From the NCBI RefSeq assembly GCF_000585335.1, contig NZ_KK073872.1, positions 723,317 to 787,316 of the forward strand: a stretch of 64,000 bases of DNA. Direction: 5' to 3'. Both the position numbers and the translations under genes were made by a program. Source of the stretch: Cloacibacillus evryensis DSM 19522 (lineage in GTDB: Bacteria > Synergistota > Synergistia > Synergistales > Synergistaceae). Below are positions 9,420 to 17,292 of this stretch, one piece after another. Under the pieces are notes generated by a model, which worked only from the letters and a program-made list of their open reading frames with translations, searched no databases and had not been told where the DNA came from. Position 1 is the first letter of the stretch; each line of letters begins with the position of its first letter.

Positions 9420-12400
9420 ATGTCAGAGAAAAAGATGGTAACGCTGGATGGCAACGAAGCTGCGGCGCACGTAGCGCACGCGGTAAACGAAGTGATATCG
9501 ATCTACCCGATCACGCCGTCGTCGCCGATGGGCGAATGGTCGGATCAGTGGTCGGCGGAATCGCGTCCCAACATCTGGGGCACAGTGCCGCTGGTGGAAG
9601 AAATGCAGAGCGAGGCGGGGGCCTCGGGAGCCTACCACGGAGCGCTGCAGGCGGGAGCATTGGGCACCACCTTCACCGCCTCCCAGGGACTCCTGCTCAT
9701 GATCCCCAACATGTACAAAATAGCGGGCGAACTCACCAGCACAGTCATGCACGTAACAGCCAGAAGCGTGGCCGCCCACGCGCTCTCCATCTTCGGAGAC
9801 CACTCCGACGTCATGGCCGTGCGCAACACCGGCTGGGCCATGCTCTCCTCGGCGACAGTGCAGGAATCCATGGACAACGCGCTCATCGCGCAAATGGCGA
9901 CCCTCGAAGGCAAAGTTCCCGTCCTCCACTTCTTCGACGGCTTCCGCACCAGCCACGAAGAAATGAAAATAGAAGAAATCCCCTACGACGCCATGCGCGC
10001 CTGCATAGACGACGACCTCGTGCGCGAACACAGATACAACCGCCTCACGCCCGACGCGCCCTTCATCCGCGGCACCGCGCAAAACCCCGACGTCTTCTTC
10101 CAGTCGATGGAAGGACGCAACCGCTACTACGCCGACATGCCCGACACCGTCCAGCAAGCGATGGACAAATTCGCGAAAACCATAGGCAGACAATACCACC
10201 TCTTCGACTACTACGGCAGCCCCGAAGCCGAGCGAGTCATAATCATCATGGGCTCCGGCGCTGCGGTAGCGCGCGAAGCCGTAGACCGCCTGAACCAAGA
10301 GGGAGAAAAAGTTGGCCTAATAATCGTGCGCCTCTTCCGCCCCTTCGACATCACAAGATTCACAAACGCCCTCCCCGGGACAGTCAAAAAAATAGCCGTC
10401 CTCGACCGCAGCAAAGACCCTGCGGCCAACAGCGAGCCCCTCTGCGCCGACGTCAAAGAAGCCCTCAACGGCTCCGGCATCACCATAGTGGGAGGCCGCT
10501 ACGGCCTCTCCTCCAAAGACTTCACCCCGGCCATGGTCAAAGGAGTCTACGACGAACTCCGCAAACTCGCCCCCAAAGACGGCTTCACCATAGGCATAGA
10601 AGACGACGTCACCTACACCAGCCTCCCCTACGACCCGTCATTCGACACAGAAAACCCCAAAACAGTCAGATGCCTCTTCTACGGCCTCGGCTCAGACGGC
10701 ACAGTGGGAGCCAACAAAAACTCCATCAAAATCATCGGCCAGGAGACGGACCTCTACGCCCAGGGCTACTACAGCTACGACTCCAAAAAATCCGGAGGAA
10801 TAACCGTAAGCCACCTGCGCTTCGGTCCCGACCCCATATACGCCAGCTACCTCATAAACAAAGCCAACTTCCTGGCCTGCCACGTCTACAGCTTCCTCGA
10901 AAAACTCGACATCCTGAAAAACGCGGCAGACGGCGGAACATTCCTCCTCAACGCCCCCTTCGGCCCCGAACAAATCTGGGACAAACTGCCGAAAACATAC
11001 CAGCAAAAAATAATAGACAAACACCTCAAACTCTACGTCATAGACGCCGTTAAAATAGCCAAACAAACAGGCATGGGCTCCCGCACCAACACCATCATGC
11101 AGACCTGCTTCTTCGCCATCAGCGGCATCCTGCCCCAGGACAAAGCCATAAAAGCCATCAAAGACTCAATAATCAAAAGCTACACCAAAAAAGGACAGGC
11201 CATAGTAGACAAAAACATCAAAGCCGTAGACGAGACACTAGCCAACCTCTACCAAGTCAAAGTGCCGGCCGAAGCGACATCCGCCTTCGACATCCTGCCG
11301 CCCGTAGCCGAAGACGCCCCCGAATTCGTCAAACAAATACTCGGCCCCATGATGATAATGGAAGGAGACAGCCTCCCCGTCTCCGCCCTGCCCGAAGACG
11401 GCACCTACCCCAGCGCCACCACCCAATACGAAAAAAGAAACATAGCCATAGACATCCCCGTCTGGGACCCGTCCCTCTGCATCCAATGCGGCAAATGCGT
11501 CCTCGTCTGCCCCCACGCAGCCATAAGAGCCAAAGTCTACGCCCCCGAAAAACTCGAACAGGCGCCGGCAGCATTCAGACACGCCCAAGCCAAATTCCCC
11601 AACTTCAAAGACTATGACTTCACCATCCAGACCGCGCCCGAAGACTGCACCGGCTGCGGCCTCTGCGCGGCCAACTGCCCCATAAACAAAACCAAAGCCG
11701 AAGACCCGCACCGTCCGCTCATCATGCGCACCCAAATGCCCATAAGAGAGACAGAAAAAGCAAACTGGAACTACTTCCTCAGCCTGCCCGAAACATACAA
11801 AGCCAAACTCAACACAGCGACAGTCAAAGACGTCCAACTCCTGAGACCCCTCTTCGAATTCTCGGGAGCCTGCGCGGGCTGCGGAGAAACCCCCTACCTC
11901 AAACTCCTCTCCCAACTCTTCGGAGACAGAGCCATAATCGCCAACGCCACCGGCTGCTCCTCGATATACGGAGGCAACCTCCCCACCACCCCGTGGGCGG
12001 TAAACGACCAGGGCAGAGGGCCGGCATGGAGCAACTCCCTCTTTGAAGACGCGGCAGAATTCGGCCTCGGCTTCCGCCTCACCATAGACAAACACAGAGA
12101 ATACGCGGCTGAACTGCTCACCAAAATGACCCCCGAACTGGGAGAACAGACAGTCAGAGAAATACTTGACGCGCCGCAGACCACCGGCGAACAAATCAAA
12201 GCCGTAACAGACAAAATAGACCGCCTCAAAGAACAACTCTGCTGCATAGAGACACAACAGGCAGAAGAACTCGAATCAGTCATAGACAACCTCGCCAAAA
12301 AATCAGTCTGGTGCGTGGGAGGAGACGGCTGGGCCTACGACATCGGCTACGGGGGACTCGACCACGTAATAGCCAGCGGCAAAAACGTCAACATCCTTGT

Positions 12401-12953
12401 ACTTGACACCGAAGTCTACTCCAACACCGGAGGGCAGGCCTCCAAATCCACGCCGAGAGGAGCCGTGGCCAAATTCGCTGCGGCCGGCAAACGCATGGGC
12501 AAAAAAGACCTTGCCATGATGGCCATGAGCTACGGCAGCGTCTACGTGGGGAAAGTGGCATTGGGAGCCAACGACGCGCACACAGTCAAAGTCTTCCAGG
12601 AAGCCGAAGCCTACGAGGGACCGTCCATAATAATCGCCTACTGCCACTGCATAGCGCACGGCATAGACATGGTCAAAGGACTTGACCAGCAGAAAAAAGC
12701 GGTAGACTCGGGCCACTGGATGCTCATGAGATACAACCCCGACCTGGCGAAAGAGGGCAAAAACCCGCTCGTCATAGACTCCAAAGAGCCGAGCCTGCCC
12801 CTTGAAGACTACATCTACAACGAAGTGAGATACAAAAGCCTCAAAGCGACGGCCCCCGAAGAGGCTGCGCAGCTGCTCGAAGAAGAGAAAAAAGCCATTG
12901 CCGACAGATGGAGATTCTACAGGCATATGGCTGAGATGAAGATGGAGGGGTAA
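9420..12953 (+). CDS. nifJ: Pyruvate:ferredoxin (flavodoxin) oxidoreductase
   Basis: 1177 residues, the normal length of one-chain PFOR. In order: the pyrimidine-binding domain (SIYPITPSSPMGEW near the start), the CoA-binding region, a two-cluster ferredoxin domain (C687/690/693/697 and C743/746/749/753), the proximal-cluster pair C818/C821 in GACAGCGE, and the TPP site GDGWAYDIGYGG with NTGGQASKSTPRGA. It converts pyruvate plus CoA to acetyl-CoA, CO2 and reduced ferredoxin. The ATG at 9420 follows GGGAGGAA. Codon use is strongly biased (AAA, GAA, ATA with C-ending otherwise), which fits high expression. Confidence 0.97.
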   Translation: MSEKKMVTLDGNEAAAHVAHAVNEVISIYPITPSSPMGEWSDQWSAESRPNIWGTVPLVEEMQSEAGASGAYHGALQAGALGTTFTASQGLLLMIPNMYKIAGELTSTVMHVTARSVAAHALSIFGDHSDVMAVRNTGWAMLSSATVQESMDNALIAQMATLEGKVPVLHFFDGFRTSHEEMKIEEIPYDAMRACIDDDLVREHRYNRLTPDAPFIRGTAQNPDVFFQSMEGRNRYYADMPDTVQQAMDKFAKTIGRQYHLFDYYGSPEAERVIIIMGSGAAVAREAVDRLNQEGEKVGLIIVRLFRPFDITRFTNALPGTVKKIAVLDRSKDPAANSEPLCADVKEALNGSGITIVGGRYGLSSKDFTPAMVKGVYDELRKLAPKDGFTIGIEDDVTYTSLPYDPSFDTENPKTVRCLFYGLGSDGTVGANKNSIKIIGQETDLYAQGYYSYDSKKSGGITVSHLRFGPDPIYASYLINKANFLACHVYSFLEKLDILKNAADGGTFLLNAPFGPEQIWDKLPKTYQQKIIDKHLKLYVIDAVKIAKQTGMGSRTNTIMQTCFFAISGILPQDKAIKAIKDSIIKSYTKKGQAIVDKNIKAVDETLANLYQVKVPAEATSAFDILPPVAEDAPEFVKQILGPMMIMEGDSLPVSALPEDGTYPSATTQYEKRNIAIDIPVWDPSLCIQCGKCVLVCPHAAIRAKVYAPEKLEQAPAAFRHAQAKFPNFKDYDFTIQTAPEDCTGCGLCAANCPINKTKAEDPHRPLIMRTQMPIRETEKANWNYFLSLPETYKAKLNTATVKDVQLLRPLFEFSGACAGCGETPYLKLLSQLFGDRAIIANATGCSSIYGGNLPTTPWAVNDQGRGPAWSNSLFEDAAEFGLGFRLTIDKHREYAAELLTKMTPELGEQTVREILDAPQTTGEQIKAVTDKIDRLKEQLCCIETQQAEELESVIDNLAKKSVWCVGGDGWAYDIGYGGLDHVIASGKNVNILVLDTEVYSNTGGQASKSTPRGAVAKFAAAGKRMGKKDLAMMAMSYGSVYVGKVALGANDAHTVKVFQEAEAYEGPSIIIAYCHCIAHGIDMVKGLDQQKKAVDSGHWMLMRYNPDLAKEGKNPLVIDSKEPSLPLEDYIYNEVRYKSLKATAPEEAAQLLEEEKKAIADRWRFYRHMAEMKMEG

Positions 12954-12960
12954 GATAGTT

Positions 12961-14532
12961 ATGTCCGAAGTTGAAATAAAAAAAGAGATCAAAGACAGCA
13001 ACGGAAAAGTGATCGCCACCAAAGTAACGACGGGGGCCGCGGGTGCGGCTCCCACCGTAGAGCCTGCGGCGGAGGCTGTAAAGCCCGAACAGGTGGTCGT
13101 GACGGAAAACAAAAAACCGGAAACTTCCGCGGCAAAGACAAAGCCGCGTGTCGGCATTATGGAGACAGCGTTCCGTGACGCGCACCAGTCGATCATGGCG
13201 ACGCGCCTGCGTACCGACGACATGCTCCCGATATGCGAGGCGATGGACGAAGTCGGCTACCATTCGATAGAGATGTGGGGCGGCGCGACCTTTGACTCGG
13301 CGATGCGCTTCCTCAACGAAGACCCGTGGGAGAGGCTGCGCCAGATAAAGAAACGCCTCAAGAAGACCAAAACTCAGATGCTCCTGCGCGGACAGAATAT
13401 CGTCGGCTACCGCCATTACTCGGATGAAGTGGTGCGCGAATTCGTCAAACGCGCCATCGGCAACGGAATAGACATCATCCGCGTGTTTGACGCGCTGAAC
13501 GACCTGCGCAACATGTCGATCGCCGCCGAGGCCGTCAAAAAAGAGGGCGGAGAGCTGCAGATGACGATCTCCTACACGATATCGCCAGTCCATACGCTCG
13601 ACCTCTTCGCGAAGCAGGCGCGCGACATGGCCGACATGGGCGCGGATTCCATCTGCATCAAGGACATGGCGGGGCTCCTCTCGCCGGTTGCCGCTTCAGC
13701 GCTCGTGAAGGCGATCAAGAAAAAGGTCAGCCTGCCGGTGCAGATCCACAGCCACTACACCAGCGGCATGGCGGCGATGAGCTACATGGCGGCCCTCGAA
13801 GCCGGCGCCGATGTCGTCGACTGCGCGATATCGCCCTTCGCGATGGGCACGAGCCAGCCCGCGACGGAGACGATCGTCGCGGCGCTCGCCGGCGGCCCGC
13901 TGGACACGGGACTTTCGCTTGAAAAGCTGCTGCCTGTGGCCCAATACTACCAGATGCTCCATGACAAATATAACGATATCATCATGGGAGTCAGCGGAGT
14001 CAATATAAACATCCTCCTCTATCAGATACCGGGCGGTATGTACTCCAACCTCCAGAGCCAGCTCAAAGAGGGCGGCTGCCTTGAAAAGTTCAAGGAGGTC
14101 ATGGAAGAGGTGCCGCGCGTCCGTAAAGAGATGGGATACCCGCCTCTCGTGACGCCGACGAGCCAGATCGTCGGCACGCAGGCGGCGATGAACGTCATCT
14201 CCGGCAAACGCTGGAAGATGGTGCCGAACGAGGTGCGTCAGTATTTCCGCGGCTACTACGGCAAGACGCCGGCCCCCGTCGACCCCGAGATACAGAAGCT
14301 GGTCCTCGGCGACGAAGAGCCGATCACCTGCCGCCCCGGCGAGAAGATCGCCCCCGAGATCGAGCAGGCCAAGAAGGAGATCGGCATGTGGTGCACACAG
14401 CCGGAGGATATCCTTTCGTACATCCTCTTCCCGCAGGTGGCGAAGGACTTCCTGCCCAATAAGTTCGCGCGGGAAAACCTCGTGGACATCGGCCAGGAAC
14501 CGCAGGAAGACCCCGAAGCCTACGCGGTGTAG
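12961..14532 (+). CDS. Carboxyltransferase subunit of pyruvate carboxylase / oxaloacetate decarboxylase (PycB/OadA-type), no biotin domain
   Basis: 523 residues. The TIM barrel carries ETAFRDAHQS (68-77, metal-binding Asp73), ICIKDMAGL with the carboxylatable Lys, and the metal-binding HSHYTSGM; the PYC/OADA domain follows. It transfers a carboxyl group between biotin and pyruvate/oxaloacetate. Two oddities: a 61-residue Ala/Pro/Lys-rich extension precedes the barrel, and the protein ends without a biotinyl AMKM domain, so a separate biotin carrier is needed, as for the 5S subunit of transcarboxylase. It starts 7 nt after nifJ, so both pyruvate enzymes are co-transcribed. Confidence 0.88.
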   Translation: MSEVEIKKEIKDSNGKVIATKVTTGAAGAAPTVEPAAEAVKPEQVVVTENKKPETSAAKTKPRVGIMETAFRDAHQSIMATRLRTDDMLPICEAMDEVGYHSIEMWGGATFDSAMRFLNEDPWERLRQIKKRLKKTKTQMLLRGQNIVGYRHYSDEVVREFVKRAIGNGIDIIRVFDALNDLRNMSIAAEAVKKEGGELQMTISYTISPVHTLDLFAKQARDMADMGADSICIKDMAGLLSPVAASALVKAIKKKVSLPVQIHSHYTSGMAAMSYMAALEAGADVVDCAISPFAMGTSQPATETIVAALAGGPLDTGLSLEKLLPVAQYYQMLHDKYNDIIMGVSGVNINILLYQIPGGMYSNLQSQLKEGGCLEKFKEVMEEVPRVRKEMGYPPLVTPTSQIVGTQAAMNVISGKRWKMVPNEVRQYFRGYYGKTPAPVDPEIQKLVLGDEEPITCRPGEKIAPEIEQAKKEIGMWCTQPEDILSYILFPQVAKDFLPNKFARENLVDIGQEPQEDPEAYAV

Positions 14533-14562
14533 GGAAAGTAAATATATTTACCGGTAAAGTGA

Positions 14563-14595
14563 CCGGCGGCGGCCTCAAAGGCCGCCGCCGGTTTT
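14563..14595 (+). terminator. Terminator after nifJ and the carboxyltransferase
   Basis: CCGGCGGCGGCC (14563-14574) pairs with GGCCGCCGCCGG (14580-14591), followed by TTTT. Confidence 0.88.
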
Positions 14596-14711
14596 GACCT
14601 ATGCCGGATGGCTGTGAGCGGTTGTCGGTATACCGTAATAAAGAAAGTAAGGCAGAAAACAGCGGCCGCGAGGGAGCGTCCCTTCCAAGTCTTTTAATCC
14701 GCCGCCGCTTG

Positions 14712-14903
14712 TCAGTTGCCTTTTTGCAGCTTTACAAATTCTGTGATGCCATCGTGGATCTTATCGCTAAGCGTTCCTTTCGGGATCGGACGCCATTTGT
14801 CCGAGGCGTATTCCATCGTTTCGCGCCCGACATGGTCGTTGCCCAGCACGACGTCGGCCTCAAGCAGCTGGGCCTCGCACGCCTCTTTGATAAGAGCCGG
14901 TAT
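14712..14903 (-). pseudogene. C-terminal remnant of an unidentified gene
   Basis: On the minus strand a stretch of about 63 codons ends in TGA (14714-14712) and reads like real protein: PALIKEACEAQLLEADVVLG, then GRETMEYASDKWRPIPKGTL and a lysine-rich end. It has balanced hydrophobic spacing but no start codon with a ribosome site; upstream the frame dissolves into low-complexity Phe-rich sequence. The style resembles the end of a periplasmic solute-binding protein, but I do not recognise the family. The rest of 14596-15038 shows no gene. Confidence 0.45.
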
Positions 14904-15038
14904 GGGCCTATGAAAACGCGGAGAAAAAAACCGTAAATTCTTCTCAAAAAAATGACGCCTGTTTGAGTAAAAAATCGTGCAAAAAAGTCCGCTTCACTAT
15001 AAAATTAATTGTGAATCCAATATTTAGGAGGGCTCCGT

Positions 15039-15410
15039 ATGCTCCACGATTTTGCCGCGATTTCAAGGACCATCATTGAATTTATCAGCATACTTATCAT
15101 CATGTGCGGCGTGGTCGTCGCCATCTTCAGGGGATGCCGGCTTTTTTTTGCCATGCGCTCGGGCAGCAGCCTGCCGCGCGACGCCTGGATCCAGTTGCGG
15201 CTCTCTTTCGAAGATACGCTGATGCTTGGTTTGCAGTTCCTGATGGCCGCTGACATCATCGGCACGATAAGCGATCCGGACCTGCAGGGCGTGATCGTCC
15301 TGTCTGTCATCGTTCTGCTGAGGGTCATTCTGAGCTTTACGCTGAGCCGCGAGGTCGCGGAGATGGACCGTCAGAAACGCGAAAGCGCCGCCGCGCCGCA
15401 CGTCGAATAA
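15039..15410 (+). CDS. DUF1622 family membrane protein
   Basis: 123 residues with three predicted membrane segments (about 10-32, 62-78 and 82-102) and a polar tail. The pattern FRGCRLFFAMR and LRLSFEDTLMLGLQFLMAADI is typical of DUF1622 proteins. Function unknown; inner membrane location is expected. AGGAGG lies 8-9 nt before the ATG. It stands alone in front of the transaldolase gene. Confidence 0.8.
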   Translation: MLHDFAAISRTIIEFISILIIMCGVVVAIFRGCRLFFAMRSGSSLPRDAWIQLRLSFEDTLMLGLQFLMAADIIGTISDPDLQGVIVLSVIVLLRVILSFTLSREVAEMDRQKRESAAAPHVE

Positions 15411-15470
15411 AACTTTACCGTTCTGCTATAATGAGCCAATAATCTAATCAGCTGAAAGGAAGTCCTTGCC

Positions 15471-16127
15471 ATGAAATTTTTTCTCGATACCGCAAATCTT
15501 GAAGAGGTAAAGGCGGCCTGCTCATGGGGCGTCATCGCCGGGGTCACGACAAACCCCACCCTTGTCTCCAAAGAGGGGAATATAGATTTTCACACACGAG
15601 TGCGTGAGATCGCGGAGACAGTGAACGGTCCCGTCAGCGCGGAGGCCGTCTCTCTGGAGAAAGACAAACTGATCGAAGAGGCAAAGGTGATCGCCAAGAT
15701 CCATCCGCAGGTCGTCGTCAAGGTGCCGCTCTGTCCCGACGGGCTGGGCGCGGTGAAGGAGCTCTCGGCGTTGGGTATAAAAACCAATGTTACGCTCGTA
15801 TTCAGCGCCAACCAGGCGGTGCTGGCCGCTGCCGCCGGCGCCGCGTATGTGAGCCCCTTTGTCGGGCGGCTCGACGATATCGGCGAAGACGGCATCAAGC
15901 TGATTTACGACGTGGTGGAAATATTCGACCTCTACGGCATCGAAACAAAGGTCATCGCCGCCAGCCTGCGCCACCCGGCCCACGTCCTCGAATGCGCGAA
16001 GGCCGGCGCCGACTACGCCACGGTGCCCTTCAAGGTGCTTAAGATGCTCTTCGACCACCCGCTGACAACAAAGGGAATCGACCAGTTCAATGCCGACTGG
16101 GCGAAGTATCTCTCAGGCAGGAAATAA
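15471..16127 (+). CDS. tal: Transaldolase / fructose-6-phosphate aldolase-like protein
   Basis: 218 residues, the short FSA/TalC subfamily. [13 protein letters not shown] and [13 protein letters not shown] open the barrel; the Schiff-base lysine is K84 in [16 protein letters not shown] and [11 protein letters not shown] close it. The cytosolic enzyme transfers dihydroxyacetone units in the non-oxidative pentose phosphate pathway, or acts as an F6P aldolase; sequence alone does not separate these well. AAAGGAAG precedes the ATG, and a TATAAT box sits at 15427-15432 without a clear -35. Confidence 0.92.
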   Translation: MKFFLDTANLEEVKAACSWGVIAGVTTNPTLVSKEGNIDFHTRVREIAETVNGPVSAEAVSLEKDKLIEEAKVIAKIHPQVVVKVPLCPDGLGAVKELSALGIKTNVTLVFSANQAVLAAAAGAAYVSPFVGRLDDIGEDGIKLIYDVVEIFDLYGIETKVIAASLRHPAHVLECAKAGADYATVPFKVLKMLFDHPLTTKGIDQFNADWAKYLSGRK

Positions 16128-16154
16128 CGCTTTTCTGATATTTCGTGCATAGAC

Positions 16155-16187
16155 GGCCGGTCCCTCTTTGCGGGGCCGGCCATTTTC
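16155..16187 (+). terminator. Terminator after transaldolase
   Basis: GGCCGGTCCC (16155-16164) pairs with GGGGCCGGCC (16172-16181), with one G:T pair, followed by ATTTTCTT. Confidence 0.85.
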
Positions 16188-16314
16188 TTGGGGCGCGGCG
16201 GCTTTCGGGCAGCCGCGCCCTTTCATGAAAGCGGGGCTTCATCAATACTGCCGAAGGTTCGCATTGCCGTAACAGGGAGACGCGGAAAAATGATTTACTC
16301 GTCCGCTGCGATAA

Positions 16315-16333
16315 TAGTTTACAATATAAACTA
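16315..16333. promoter_or_regulatory. Palindrome before the rhuM fragment (possible operator)
   Basis: TAGTTTA and TAAACTA flank a 5-nt centre, 30 nt before the rhuM start. Such a symmetric AT-rich site overlapping the presumed promoter would suit self-repression by the HTH protein encoded next. Confidence 0.45.
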
Positions 16334-16363
16334 TCAAAAACTCCAGAGCGGCGGTGAAAAAAG

Positions 16364-16810
16364 ATGACGGGCGGCGGGGAAATAATTTTATATCAGGCGC
16401 ATGACGGCAGCGTAAAACTTGAGGTACAGACGGACGGAGAGACGGTGTGGCTGACAAAGGAACAGATGGGGACTCTCTTTGACAGAGACAGGAGTGTAAT
16501 CAGCAGGCATATAGGGAACATATACAAAGAAGAAGAGCTTGAGGAAGAATCAACCTGTGCAAAATTTGCACAAGTTCAGACCGAGGGCGGCAGGTCGGTG
16601 CAAAGAGAGATCGAACGTTATAATCTTGACGTCATCATCTCAGTCGGCTACCGTGTCAAATCAAGGCGCGGCGTAGATTTTCGCCGCTGGGCCGGCAAAG
16701 TTTTGAAGGACTATGTCATGAAGGGATACGCCGTCAACGACAGGCGTGCAGAGCGATTTGTACTGTTTTTTAAACCATCCTCGCTTGCGGGCGTCCGGCC
16801 TGCTACATAA
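16364..16810 (+). pseudogene. rhuM: rhuM-family gene, truncated
   Basis: The first ~130 residues match the N-terminal half of RhuM family proteins: IILYQAHDGSVKLEVQTDGE, VWLTKEQMGTLFDRDRSVIS (winged-helix part), YNLDVIISVGYRVKS and FRRWAGKVLKDYVMKGYAVN. Normal members have about 330 residues. After NDRRAERF near 16757 the frame enters IS-derived DNA in the opposite orientation and stops at 16810. The 3' half is not found beyond the IS remnant, so an IS insertion followed by deletion is the simplest history. Probably not functional. Confidence 0.8.
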
Positions 16811-17075
16811 TGCCTGCTGCCGCCTTCCTTGGACGTGGACAATGCGGTTTGGCTTACGTTTCACAGCCTTATTGCTCTTTATGCCTGCTGCTTTGAGCAC
16901 GCGTGCCTCCGAAGAACAGCTCACAGATATACACTCCAATTCGTCACCGTGCCCGAAGACTGTTTTCCGATCACTCTAAAACGATCCGTTTTTTTATCTG
17001 TCATGTTCACTAGTGTCTGTCTCATAGTGACATTATCCCAGGCAAATTATGGGGTGGCTTTATCACATAACAACA
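16758..17075 (-). mobile_element. Decayed IS remnant of the same family as the IS at 34247-35649
   Basis: The right end (about 17025-17075) matches the right end of the intact IS: both read TGTCACTATGAG...CTAGTGA inward and ATAAAG.CAC.CCATAA outward, closing in TGTT. On the minus strand a transposase start MTDKK follows, and about 55 codons from 16924 down (MECISVSCSSEARVLKAAGI and onward to RGWFKK) align with the residues that run from ECISISRSSVSRILKLEGI to HKWFGK in the intact transposase. The codons for about residues 20-105 and everything after ~160 are gone. Confidence 0.82.
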
Positions 17076-17160
17076 ATATGGGCTCCACGAACATTGATTG
17101 ACATAAATAAACCACAGGCATACGGATACATAACTTGGAGATTAGGGTTTCTGCTGTAAC

Positions 17161-17190
17161 TTGGACACTATCTAAGTAAAATGTTATACT
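17161..17190 (+). promoter_or_regulatory. Promoter candidate of the M14 peptidase gene
   Basis: TTGGAC (17161-17166), an 18-nt spacer and TATACT (17185-17190), about 100 nt before the start codon. Confidence 0.6.
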
Positions 17191-17292
17191 TTTAAATAGT
17201 TTTCAAAGGTATTATTAAAATTTAAAATGCAAAAGGGGGACCGAGTAAAACATTGTCGGTCGCAAAAAACGATATTCGAAGGAGGGTTTGTT

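Noticed and set aside
9404-11053. 549-codon open frame in another frame of nifJ
   Set aside because: Same strand as nifJ and wholly inside it; the Arg/His/Pro-rich product comes from the C-ending codon bias, and there is no ribosome site or domain.
11238-12257. 339-codon antisense frame in nifJ
   Set aside because: Gly/Val/Phe-rich product caused by the same codon bias; the true protein on the other strand has all PFOR motifs.
14601-14936. 111-codon plus-strand gene
   Set aside because: No ribosome site; it begins in the terminator region and runs antisense to the more protein-like minus-strand remnant.
16661-16939. A separate minus-strand gene of 92 codons
   Set aside because: It is a fusion of transposase remnant sequence with antisense rhuM sequence, not a gene.
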